From assembly GCA_964017185.1 (NCBI GenBank), contig OZ024882.1, positions 36,876,488-36,940,487 on the forward strand: a stretch of DNA of 64,000 bases, read 5' to 3'. Of the stretch, positions 47,741 through 58,421 are shown piece by piece. Position numbers and translations under genes: made by a program. The DNA comes from Rugalucina vietnamica. Lineage: Eukaryota; Mollusca; Bivalvia; Lucinida; Lucinidae. Position 1 is the first letter of the stretch, and each line of letters starts with the position of its first letter. A model generated the notes under the pieces. That model was not told the DNA's origin. It made no database searches and worked only from the letters and a program-made list of their open reading frames with translations.

Positions 47741-47915
47741 TACGCACGCACGCACGCACGCACGCACACACACTTTTTAGTTCAGTTTAACGCCCCCGTA
47801 ATCTTCTGATCCTCGGACTATCGGGCCCTCGGACCATCGGGTCCTCGGACTATCGGGCCCTCGGACTAACGGACCCTCGGACTACAGGGCCCTCGGAATA
47901 CCGGCCTCGGAATAC
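47280..47915. repeat. GC-rich 16-bp minisatellite in two opposite blocks around a microsatellite
   Basis: Units of about 16 bp (GTCCGAGGGCCCGATG) run one way at 47280-47395. The complement (CTCGGACTATCGGGCC) runs at 47428-47520 and 47812-47915. The long Arg/Pro/Gly-rich frame over it is an artefact. Confidence 0.8.
47541..47772. repeat. Compound (CA)n, (CATA)n, (CGCA)n microsatellite
   Basis: About 60 bp of CA, then interspersed CATA units, then CGCA units. The His/Thr frames are artefacts. Confidence 0.95.
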
Positions 47916-48519
47916 CGGGCCTACACGGAAATAAGAGATTCTTTCGATGCGCTGTGTTCTTTGAACTGCTTCATTTGTCTACTTTTGCCAGTATGGGTAT
48001 TGCATGTACTGTAAACCATCTTATTAGCGCGAGTGATTTATTTCCGTCATATTTGCCACGAACAAAAGTAGAAATAACCACAAAATTAAATCGAGATATT
48101 TTATGACTTATCCAGTTTCATTTTCAGATCAGAATGCACCAGTAAACATGCGTGATCTTGTGATGACAGGTACACTTTTTTATTTTATACTTAGCAGTGA
48201 AATTAATATATATCAAAAAAGGATAAAAGTGAAATTTTCACTGCAGAATTGATATTGATATTTTCATTGTAGAGCTTGGATTACTTCTGACGTTTCCATT
48301 CACTTGACGTCATTAAATGCGCCTCACTTCTAGTCAGAAATTCAAATGCCTATAACTCCGTTATTTACGAACGAAAACATAAAGTGCGGGTATTCATTTT
48401 CTTAGTTAGAACGTTAGGAACAATGTGGTACCAAAATTATTTGTGTTTTCAAAAATGTTTGGTTTTTGCATTTTCACCGCCTGCTTTGTGAATAGGAAAA
48501 TGCCCGTGTGTTGTATAAA

Positions 48520-48682
48520 ATAAAAAGAAAATTTACTTTTTATCGGTAAATACCAAATTTATTTCATCTCCTGACTTGAAAACATCTAAATTTTCACTCG
48601 TGCTACGCACTCGTGAAAATTTTGATGTTTTCAACTCACTCGATGAAATATATTTGGTATTCACCTCAAAAAAGTAAATATC
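48520..48682. repeat. Long hairpin repeat
   Basis: The arms pair from 'gaaaatttactttttatcgg' to 'aaaaaagtaaatatcc'. The core is CATCTAAATTTTCAC, a short loop with TCGTGCTACGCACTC, and GTGAAAATTTTGATG. It directly precedes the Helitron-like element. Confidence 0.65.
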
Positions 48683-48695
48683 CTCTATATATTTT

Positions 48696-50671
48696 AGCTC
48701 ACCTGAACCGAAGGCTCACAGGTGAGCTTATAGTATACCCATGCTCCGGCGTCCGTCGTCCGTCGTCGTCGTCCACAATTTCAAAGATCTTCTCCTCTGA
48801 AACCGCTTGGCCAATCAAAGCCAAACTTCATGTGGAGCATCCTTAGGAAATAGGAACGAAAGTTTATATAAATGGTCCAGGTCACATGACCAAGATGGCC
48901 GCCATGGCTATAAATAGCAAAAACCTATAAAAATCTTCTTCACCAGAACCAGTGTGCCGATTTCCACGAAACTTGGTATGTAGCATCGGGGATGCGGGCC
49001 CATCATAGTTTATATAAATCATGACCCTAGGATGACCTTGACCTATTTTACTGCAAGGTCAACTTAGGTTGCCAATGCATTTGAATGGGAAAATGGTTAA
49101 ATGCTATTTTATGGGTAAAACTTACTGGGAATAGGCAAATGGACAGAAGATTAATGTTAATGGAAAATTTTAGCCCCTGGGGGGTTGTCTGCCCCTGCCC
49201 CGGGGCTATATACATGTATATGACCATAAACATCTTCAAACATCTTCTTCTCTGAAACCGCTAAGCCAATCAAAGTCAAACTTCATGTGGAGCATCCTTG
49301 GGAAGGAGGAATGAAAGTTTATATAAATGGTCAAGGTCACATGACCAAGATGGCCGCCATGGCTATAAATAGCAAAAACGTTTAAAAATCCTCTTCTTCA
49401 GAACCAGAAGGCCTATGATTTTGAAACTTGGTGTGAAGCATCTGGAAATGAAGCTCTACAAAGTTTATATAAATCATGACCCTGGGATGACCTTGACCTA
49501 TTTTACGGCAACGTCAACTTAGGTCTCCCATGCATTGGAATGGGAAAAATAGGAAAATGTAATTAAATGGCAGAAAACTTGCTAGAAATGAGCAAATGGA
49601 CAGAAGATTTATGTTTAAGAAAATATTTTGGGCCCAGGGGGTTGTCTGCCCCTGCCCCGGGGCTATATACATGTATATGGCGATAATATTGAAACATCTT
49701 CTTCTCTGAAACCGCTAGGGCAATCAAAGCCAAACTTTTTGTGGAGCATCCTTAGGAAGAGGGAATGAAAGTTTGTATAAATGGTCAAGGTCACATGACC
49801 AAGATGACCGCCATGGCTATAAATAGTAAAAACGTTTAAAAATCTTCTTCTTCAGAACCAGAAGGCCTATGATTTCGAAACGTGGTATGAAGCATCTGGG
49901 AATGGAGCTCTACAAAATTTATATAAATCATGACCCTGGGATGACCTTGACCTATTTTACGCCGGCAAGGTCAACTTAGGTCGCCAATGCATTTGAATGG
50001 GAAAAATAGGAAAATGTCATGTAATGGCAGAAAACTTGCTAGGAATGAGCAAATGGACAGAAGATTTATGCTTATGAAAATATTTTAGGCCCAGGTGTTG
50101 TCTGCCCCTGCCCCGGAGCTATATACATGTAGATGACCATAATATTCAAACAGCTTTTTCTCAGAAACTGCTTAGCCAATCAAAGCAAAACTTTATGTGG
50201 AGCATCCTTAGGAAGAGGAAATGAAAGTTTATATAAATGGTCAATGTCACATGACCAAGATGGCCGCCATGGCGTAAATTGCAAAATTGTTTAAGAATCT
50301 TCTTCATCAGAACCAGAAGGCCTATGATTTTGAATTTTGGCATGAAGCATTAAGGAATGGAGGTCTACAAAATTTGTATAAATCATGACACTGGGATGAC
50401 CTTGACCTATTTCACGGCAAGGTCAACTTAGGTCGCCCATTTATTTGAATGGAGAAAATTGTTAAAATGTCATTTGAAGGACAAAACTTGCAGTTAATTG
50501 GCAAATGGACTGAATTTTTATGATTTGAAAAAGACTTTGACTCCAGGAGATATTCTGACCCTGCCCTAGGGTTATATACATGCATTGTACCATTCTAGTC
50601 TAACAAGTTTATTGGTACATGTATATATCTCAGGTCTCAGGTGAGCGTTTACAGGACCATTGGTCCTCTGG
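48696..50671 (+). mobile_element. Helitron-like non-autonomous element with four 455-bp internal repeats
   Basis: The 5' end has a palindromic pair AGCTCACCTG...CAGGTGAGCT. The 3' end has CAGGTGAGCG, the hairpin AGGACCATTGGTCCT, and CTGG before a T. Internal units begin at CTCTGAAACC words at 48795, 49250, 49704 and 50160 (spacing 454-456 bp). Each carries GACCAAGATGGCCGCCATGG and a run of GACCTTGACCTATTT. There is no protein-coding capacity. End structures are repeated at 3281 and 63752. Confidence 0.7.
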
Positions 50672-50689
50672 TTTAGTTCTCTGGTTTAA

Positions 50690-50780
50690 AAGTCTCGTAA
50701 AATGGAGGCAACGTCCCGATATGACCATAGCTGTTTACTGGGATGCTAAACCAATACTCAAACAAACAAACAAACAAAAT
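50690..50780 (-). repeat. Inverted tail of the dispersed 'ACGTCCCAGT' repeat ending in (CAAA)n
   Basis: On the minus strand it reads GCATCCCAGTAAACAGCTAT then GGTCATATCGGGACGTTGCC, matching 29220 and 51836. The (CAAACAAA)n run at 50758-50778 looks like a retroposon simple-repeat tail. Confidence 0.55.
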
Positions 50781-51825
50781 CTGTTCTGGTAGCAAGAGCA
50801 TGGTGATTTCATATTAGTCCCGGCGTGTCTGTATAGGAGGCTTATTTAGTAAATATTTACATTAGTACTAATGTACTTAATTTACTAAATTGGCCACTGA
50901 TCTGCATGTGTTTTGTATATGTTTAAGGTAGGGTTTATGACGCGGCTTTTTTATCAAGCTGATTTTATCTTATTCATATGTCAATCATTTTAAATTATGC
51001 ACCGAAACGATTCTGTTAAAATCTGGTACACGCCACTTGTATTTCACAATCTGCACACATAACAAAATACATATATAGCGTTTTGCTATACAGCGAATTT
51101 GTGTTGACCCTGTCAACAATGTACTGTTTCGTAAGCACGTGCCTTTCACAAGGACACAGATGCCGTTCGAGCGTCTTTGACTTTTAGAAGTCGGTTTGGA
51201 TCTATTTATATAATAACAATTTCAATCTCAATACCCAGACTACAGTGATGTCATCATCAAAGATTGCTGTCCCCGACCCAACATTTAGGGCCCTAAATCA
51301 ATTGTTGTGGGAGAACAATAAGTTATTTTTCATTCGGTTTAATTGTGTCAACTGCCTAACTTGAGGTTCTTCTTCAGTATGCACACTGACCTTTGTATCG
51401 TTATCATGTATAAGTTACTCTGAAACCTACACAGATTGATTAATATACCGGTATACATAATTTCGGGACCACGAACATACAGCATCGACCTACGTCGACA
51501 GAAAATTGTCAGTCATTTCATCAGGTGAAACAAGCTTTCCAGTTCAATGTTATTCATGGGTAGCAGCATGAGAAAAAAAACAACAAAGGAAACACGAATA
51601 TGAAAATATCATAAACAGATAAAATAACATTGAGATCCTTTAAGAGCAGTGAATTTAGAAAGGAGATGGGCCATACCGCGGTTTCGGCTACAATAGATTC
51701 GGCAGCATGAAGCCAAAGAGAATTACTCTTTTATGTGGTCAGGCACTTTCTGTATACCAGAATTCAGTTTTAAATACGAGCATACAATATTTCTTTATTT
51801 GTTTTTATTTATTTTTATTTTTTTT

Positions 51826-51945
51826 TAACTGATGCTTAGCATTCCAGTCAACAGCTAAGATCATGTCGGGACGTTGCCGCCATTTTATGGGACTTTTACC
51901 CAAAATTAGGATGTCATGATCCAAAATGTGTTTCATATATAGCGC
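51826..51945 (+). repeat. Dispersed 'CCAGTCAACAGC' repeat fragment
   Basis: It matches 9540-9640 and 29213-29300, reading through GTCGGGACGTTGCCGCCATT and GACTTTTACCC. It is preceded by a T-rich run. Confidence 0.6.
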
Positions 51946-52204
51946 TTCATATATATATAACCAACCAAACCAGAACAGAACCGAAATTTTATACAGAACG
52001 TAAAGCGAATAGAAAATATGGGTACACTTTATAAAATATAGGTACATCTTGGTGTTTCCGGTCCCATTCAGTAAGTTCATAAGGAGACGGGACATCCGTA
52101 CATGTACCTAAGTGTCCCACGATTGAGAGAATGCCGCTGATTACACCGAAAACGCATTGACGTTGCTAAAAACTTCTGATTAGACAAAGTAGGCATTGAG
52201 ATTT

Positions 52205-52209
<5 letters not shown>

Positions 52210-52252
<43 letters not shown>
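52210..52252. repeat. Poly-A tract, about 43 bp
   Basis: Uninterrupted A run with no recognised retroelement body immediately upstream. Confidence 0.95.
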
Positions 52253-52256
<4 letters not shown>

Positions 52257-53524
52257 TTAAAGACATGTGCTGTGTCTTCTCGAATGCAAAATACAGTGTT
52301 GTGCTATAAATTTAGTTACAAATTATGCACAAACGATTTGTATCAGCCTGTTATAAATGTGAGTTGTTTGGTACAACAATGTCAATTTCTGTTTGTATCA
52401 GGTGACTAGTCGGATGCAAATCTTTGACAGATTAGATGCATTGCTCTAGGTCAACTGTCTGCAGCTTCTACGTCAGAGAGTCAACAGTTTTACGTCAGAG
52501 CCACAGTTTACCGGGTCAGAGTTCACTATGACACAAATCGCCACAGCAAATCTCAGGTGGCGCTAATTGAAAGCCTCTGGTACAGTGTCGTAAACCAGGC
52601 AAACGTATCGCCTTGGCTGTTGCTGGGACGTAAAGCAAGAACATAACAATTGTGAGAATTGCCACCTCGGTAACGATATTGAGCAAGATGAAGACGCAAG
52701 TATAGTTGCAAAGGTGAAAATAGCACACTTGCTTTGGGTACCGTGTACACAACTATGGACTGCTTGCTGCGTTTACACCTTGTTAAGTCGTACGAGTAAA
52801 TGTCATTGACTCAATGTCCAGATATATAGCTCATACACCAGGATGAGGCTCAAAGATACTTCATTCTAATTAGTCCTGTTAATTGTACTATGACTACTAT
52901 GACAATTGTCACCTTTGTTACACAGACGGAGTCTTGAAAATCTATAAAACGACCCGTTACTGATTGGCCGAGTCTTCTTGGTGTAAACATCGGTCCTAGG
53001 CCTAAATCGTTGATAGCAGAAAGGTGGACATACTTTGATATCAATGTCACTGCGAGGCACATGCCGTTTTCCGCTGCTAAGCAATGTCCCAATGCATTAT
53101 CTTGTGTAGACCCTTTGTTGTGTACTGCGGGAAAGGCACCATTCAATCCGCATACATATTTGCATGAAGCCGTTTTTCGGTCTGCCTGCATAACCTCTAA
53201 CCTCTTTCAGTCATGCCTGTTAAAATGTAAGCATTTTATTGCGCGCATGTACATTGCGCATGATTTCACGTGACAAGTACCATGGTGTTAAATAATATGT
53301 TTAACAGCGGAAACTTGTTTTTGACAAGGTCAGGCATAAATCTTTTCCCCAGTTGTCATAAGATGACGTAAAGTATCAAATTTTAACAGTTCTGCAAGAG
53401 AGGCCAAACTGAGACTATCAGCATGACAAGCGTTGTATTGTACCTGTTTTTTCCTTGTCAACCGTTGCATGCAACTCTGGTGTGCATTCGAATGACTTAA
53501 AACTGTGGCAGAGATTGGGAAATC
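52253..53524. other. Intronic stretch, nothing recognised
   Basis: Somewhat GC-richer than its surroundings between 52430 and 53270, with overlapping moderate-length frames on the minus strand. None shows a recognisable domain or splice context. Possibly an unrecognised repeat. Confidence 0.3.
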
Positions 53525-54205
53525 ATTACGAAAACTTGCCTATGCAATATACAGACATTTTTTTTTCAAAAGCAAACACTGAAAAATTCATTTGAAAATT
53601 TGTGATATTTTCAATATTTGAGTGCAAAACATTGATTGTGGGAACACGTTAGAACCGCCTCGCTGAGGCGGTTCTAACGAGTACCCACAATCTATGTTTT
53701 GGATCAAAAATAAGAAAAAAAAGTTCACCCCTGCAAACCCCAGTTTTTTCTATATAAAAGTGGGGTTTTAGGGGGCACACATTTCACGGATATGTTTTCT
53801 TTATGATGTACTGGAATTACTACTGTATAGTGAGGTGGTTTTGAACGTTACATTATCAACGTCAGTAGATCTACTAAATTTTGGGTGCGAAATAATTTCT
53901 CAATCGCGGATTGTACCCTTTACTTGAACACAACATACTCATCAGGAAAACATGTCTGTGTAATGGTTACCCCCCTTAAACCCCTATTGTATATAGAAAA
54001 AAACTGGGGTTTGCAGGGGTACCCTAATGTTCTTATTTTTGATCCAAACATACAGTACCCACGGTGGGTACTCGTTAGAACCGCCTCGGCGAGGCGGTTC
54101 TAACGTGTACCCACAATGTATGTTTTGAGGGAAAATATTAAGAATATCAAAATTTTTCCATTGAAATTTTCATTTTTTTCTTCTGAAAAATATTCCTGTA
54201 TATTG
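53525..54205. mobile_element. Foldback element with two about 280-bp inverted arms
   Basis: The left arm (53525-53810) and right arm (53930-54205) are inverted copies. Both contain the palindrome CCGCCTCG...CGAGGCGG embedded in GTTAGAACC and GGTTCTAAC, and the 'tgcaaaccccagttttt' or 'aaactggggtttgcaggggt' block. The outer ends are 'cattacgaaaacttgcctat' and 'tcctgtatattgcactgggc'. The copies at 15118 and 19968 are partial. Confidence 0.75.
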
Positions 54206-54216
54206 CACTGGGCAAA

Positions 54217-54289
54217 GCGTTTGTGATAGTGGTTAAGCCAGTCGCCTTGTAAACCAGATGGTCGTCGGTTTGATCCCGGGCTTCAACGC
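54217..54289 (+). tRNA. tRNA(Thr-UGU)-like sequence, probably a pseudogene or SINE head
   Basis: It is 73 bases long, with TAGTGGTTAAGCC as a D-arm/A box, CCTTGTAAACC placing TGT as anticodon, and GGTTTGATCCC as a near-consensus B box. The acceptor ends GCGTT and AACGC pair, but other stem pairs are poor. It abuts the foldback element. Confidence 0.4.
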
Positions 54290-55333
54290 TCCAGTCTGTC
54301 GAATAAGACTTAACCAAAGAACAGGTCAGAAATGCAAAGAAGTCAAGATGGGTTTGGCTGACCTCCTCTGAAATGACTATAATGTGTGTCAAGAAGTACA
54401 CCATAAACTAGAGATAAAATCACAATTTTAAAAGTATGGTTTAACGTAAAACTTAGCTCCAGGGACAGATTCATACTGATCTACATATTTTCATAATCAT
54501 TTTGATCATTAGATATTGCATGATCTGGTCAATTCGCTGACTTGTCACTGGGGCAGTGTGGTTAGAGGTGATCTGTACTTTACAAGAGTTTGGGCCTAAC
54601 CGTCGGAAAGCAGATAAACTGCATTCCAATATTGGAAATATTAGGCTTGACCTCTAATATTATTTTCAAGTCCCCGGACTAGCTTTTACCTACGCCACGT
54701 TACAATAAGACTGGCCAATACCCCACTGTCTAAGCAGAGTTTGCTTTTCAACATGTGGGTATATACATCAAGTGATTTGGTTCTCGACTCGTGTGTTCAT
54801 CGTGTGCTCATCCATTGTCACCATTGCTAGTAACGACCAAGGTTCTACTGTTTGGTTAGTTTAAAGTTAAAGTAGCCTCAAACATAGGAACCACAACAAC
54901 ACTTTAATTGTACCCTTAGCTATTAGTTTTTGACTTCGCAGGGGTGTAGTTGTCATTGAATTAAGCAGCCTGCTATAACAGGTAATACGTTAGTTCTGTA
55001 GAGGATCTACCAGTAGTGCAGCACCAAGAAAATCGTCTACGTTAACGTCAAATAGCATCAATATATATTTGTATCAAGACAATTGCTCTAATGTGCTCTG
55101 TTGCTGAGCGCCCCAGTGCTGACGAATTGAAACGGGCGCGTCTCATTTAAAATACATTTTTCCTGACTTGACTACTATTTTTAGACGGTTTTACTAGATA
55201 CAGTAACATATTCTGTATGTTATTTTTGATATGAATTTCCTTTTGGGTAAAGCAATTAATTAACACGTAATAAATGTTCATGTTTGTAAGGAGTAGTCAT
55301 ATGCTTTCTCGGTTATATATAATTATAATATAT

Positions 55334-55567
55334 GAGCCTGTGCGTGAGAAAACCAACAATTTGGGTTCCGACCAGGTCCGACACAAACCAGTCTGTACAG
55401 TCACATAAGATGGTTAGAAGCTTGAAATTTTGGATTTAGAAAGTAGAGGAATTGTACAATCCGTGTAGCGAAAACAAAGGCGCTGATCAGCTTCGCAGTT
55501 ACTGCGAAGCTGATCTGCGTCTTTGTTTTCGCATATGTAAAGTGTTGGTTTTCTCATGCACAGGCTC
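55334..55567 (-). mobile_element. Nested-hairpin MITE, copy 6 (inverted, diverged ends)
   Basis: The ends are GAGCCTGTGC and GCACAGGCTC with ATAT flanks. The inner palindrome is CAGCTTCGCAGTTACTGCGA. End sequences resemble copy 2, suggesting a subfamily. Confidence 0.8.
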
Positions 55568-55761
55568 ATATATAATATGTAGGAGTTATCACCATCGTTA
55601 GTAGGACAGTCAATGACTAGCTAAGTAAGTTTCAAACTGCCACAAAAGACAACACGTATAGTTCCTGATGTAACATATAGCCATAGTGAACACTTGTACA
55701 CCAATAAAGTAAAACCCTAAACCCATATAGAACTACCATGCAATATCTCGAGATGCTTGCT

Positions 55762-55765
<4 letters not shown>

Positions 55766-55808
<43 letters not shown>
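55766..55808. repeat. Poly-A tract, 43 bp
   Basis: Uninterrupted A run, with no retroelement body recognised on either side. Confidence 0.95.
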
Positions 55809-55809
<1 letters not shown>

Positions 55810-56797
55810 GGGCCCTTGTTACAGAAACTCTCGTTTTATACATTGGACTGCAAAGTGTGTGTTTTGTCTACGGACCTTAAGTGGCAAAAGAAGTTGTGAG
55901 ATAGTGTAAAGTGACGTCCTTATAGTCATAATTTGGAACTTTGAAAACAAATTTTGCTATCTTATTCAAGTTATAATAATACTGAATGATGCTGTTTAAG
56001 CTGACGACACGAATTTCTCATATTTCTATAAAGTACTTCATAAATAATTAACTTGTACTACTAGCAACTATTAAAACTGGTAAAACATGTTTTTTGATTA
56101 CATTAAAAATTAAATTGAATAATTTTGGGTAATCTTAGATCTGGGAACTGAACGGATAATGTTACTTTCAAACAAAATTACGATATTTTATGCTACCTTA
56201 GCCACGTAAAGAGAAAATCTACATTGTACAATGGACATCCGTTATGATTGTGAGTTACATCTCATGTAAAACCCTGGAAGTTGTCGAAAAATACAATTCT
56301 TAATGTGAAAAACAAAAATAGTAAACGGATGATGAAGACGACTCTTATAATAATGACCACTAGTATGGGGTTTTTCGCTCCATCTAGTTCACCTTAAGTT
56401 TATTAAGTTTATGTGACAGTCAGTGAGTCGAACCAGTAGACCATCGAGCGCATCTTAACAACATTGCAGACCAAAAAAGTGTACATCTTCAGAGAGCTCT
56501 TTTGTTGTCACTGATCATGCTGATGGGCCCTTCGATAAAAATCAGAATAAAAAGCCCAGGAATTGATTCAATAAGTCTGAGAGAAAAATCCTTGTTTTGA
56601 GACAGGAAGCAGTTATCGTAGGGTTGTCTCTTCCCAGCGTGCATCATGGTGTCTAGAAATGTTAAATCAATGCTGGTAGGTTTCCTTATAAATGCTATTA
56701 TGGTCATAGGTGTTACGCCCTCTGTGTCTAAATATCATGTACCACATATTGATCGATCATTTTCTGAATAGATTAACTCATTTAAGCCTTGCGATCC

Positions 56798-56990
56798 TTT
56801 TATGGGACATAGGCAAACAGAATAGCCCCAGATGTGACGCCGCACAATGCGGCGTCCCATCTGGGACTATTCTGTTTGCTTACAGAATTTTCATCCAAAA
56901 ATTGAATAAAATTTAAAAATCACTCCTGACGCCCCTAAAAATGAAAGTGGACTTATCCAATTGATAATGATGGGAGAATCCATTCGTCAA
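56798..56990. repeat. Short hairpin repeat (GGACATAGGCAAACAG family), copy 2
   Basis: The stem pairs 'aggcaaacagaatagcccca' and 'gatgtgacgccgc' with GCGGCGTCCCATC and TGGGACTATTCTGTTTGCT. The tail with 'aaaatgaaagtggact' matches copy 1. It is followed directly by a MITE. Confidence 0.75.
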
Positions 56991-56992
56991 AT

Positions 56993-57196
56993 GAGCCGTC
57001 TAAAGGGAAAACCAACAATCTGCAGAGGCGAAAACAAAGGCGCAGATCAGCGCCTTTGTTTTCGCTACTCGGATAGTACAATTCCTCCTCCACTTAACTT
57101 AATTTCAGGCTTGTAGCCTGCTTCTGTAGCTGCACAGGCCGGTTTGTGTCAGACCTGTTCGGAAACCACATTGTTGGTTTTTCCACGAGGTGGCTC
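56993..57196 (+). mobile_element. Nested-hairpin MITE, copy 7, inner hairpin shortened
   Basis: The ends are GAGCCGTCTA and GAGGTGGCTC with AAAT on both flanks. The inner palindrome is reduced to GGCGCAGATCAGCGCC; the CTTCGCGG...CCGCGAAG stem tip present in other copies is missing. Confidence 0.85.
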
Positions 57197-57912
57197 AAAT
57201 ATAAGTTAAACAATAACAACAACACAAACAGCAACCAAATGCAGCAGCTAACGCTCGTGGAGCTCGTTGGTTGTACATAGTGGCCTTGAGCAAAACACTT
57301 TATCACTTACTTCGTTTCGATATGAGTGAATAATTGACTGGGACGTTAAGAACATCAGAGCCAAAAGGTAACGCAGAACCATATCAAAAAATGTACACAT
57401 CGAAAACGGAAGCATTAAATAAACTAACAGCACTATTGCCGTGATATTGCGCAATTTGTCGTACAGTAATAATATGCCTAATAAATCATCTGAAACTATT
57501 AGCCGTGATAAATGATAAGACAAATCGTGTAAAAGATCCCGACCACCAGGTAAAGCAAAACGACTTATCTGATCAGCTACCAAGGCGAACTTTGAAAATA
57601 TTAGGAACCCACCAACAGAAAGGCGATTAACTTTGACAACTACAGTGTTTCTCCAGGTTGCGCACATGAAGGCATTCATTCATACAAATAACTTATTATT
57701 TTGGCCTAGGTAATTCAGATCCGTTGCGGACCGCAATTATTCTATTTTATTTTGTTTTACATTGCACACACACTTGTGTACATGTACAAACTCATTTCCA
57801 AAATGCTGCAGAACAAAAGAAAGCAAAAGAAAGCATGAACAGGGATACATTGCTAGAATTCATTTGTGCCAAACTATAACGTCTCATATCAGGAGAGAAA
57901 AATCCAACTTAC

Positions 57913-58421
57913 GTTTGTGCGGGTGACAGGGGAGCAGGGCTAGCGCCTTCACTGGGACTCGAACCTTCTGATGTCGTGGACACGGTGTGTGGTACGCCGT
58001 ACGCCGTCGCCAGAGACACCAGTTTGGCAGCACTCGACACTGGGCTGGTAGCCTGGGTCACCGGTGCTGTGGGTTGGCAACATGACGTCTGGACGCCTGC
58101 ACCGGCTGGTATACTGCTCACGGTAGACGTCGGGACGCTGTATAAACTATATCCGTTAGTCGGTAACGTCAAACTACTGGTACCCATACCGACGTTATAA
58201 CCGTTCAGTGAGCCTGGTAGCATCATCATCCCACCAAGGGATGCTTGTAGATAGCTCATATTCGCCGCTGTGGGCACTGTCCCATATGTGTAACCACCAA
58301 ACGCCGGTGGCACGCATGCTATTGTAGGGGACGTGACACTGCTCGGTGACGTCGTGCCTTGCTGTAACGCAACGTCATTTGCAGTTGGTATTAAAGTCAC
58401 AACGTCGTTCAGTAGATGCAT
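57913..58421 (-). CDS. RTP-like gene, alternative first exon 1a
   Basis: The ATG at 58419-58421 opens 169 codons plus two bases. A strong donor GTAAGT follows 57913 (CACAAAC|GTAAGT). The predicted N-terminus, MHLLNDVVTLIPTANDVALQ then a Ser/Thr/Gly/Pro/Ala-rich region with NGYNVGMGTSSLTLPTNGYS, ends ASPAPLSPAQ, and looks intrinsically disordered. AC plus G of the exon at 30146 makes Thr and continues into MELVWHGEF, giving 329 residues with CxxC pairs at C217/C220, C255/C258 and C314/C317. Like exon 1b it starts MH and ends in phase 2. Its role as first exon rests on the ATG, the donor and the phase match. Confidence 0.75.

Noticed and set aside
47275..47809. Long Arg/Gly/Pro and His/Thr-rich frames, including a 171-codon one
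   Set aside because: They lie on the 16-bp minisatellite and the CA/CATA/CGCA microsatellite; composition follows the repeat period.
52516..53273. Several overlapping 65-113 codon frames
   Set aside because: Frames overlap on both strands with no domain, splice context or homologue that I recognise.
57248..57679. 143-codon minus-strand frame near exon 1a
   Set aside because: Mixed composition without domain or splice sites in phase; probably chance within AT-rich sequence.
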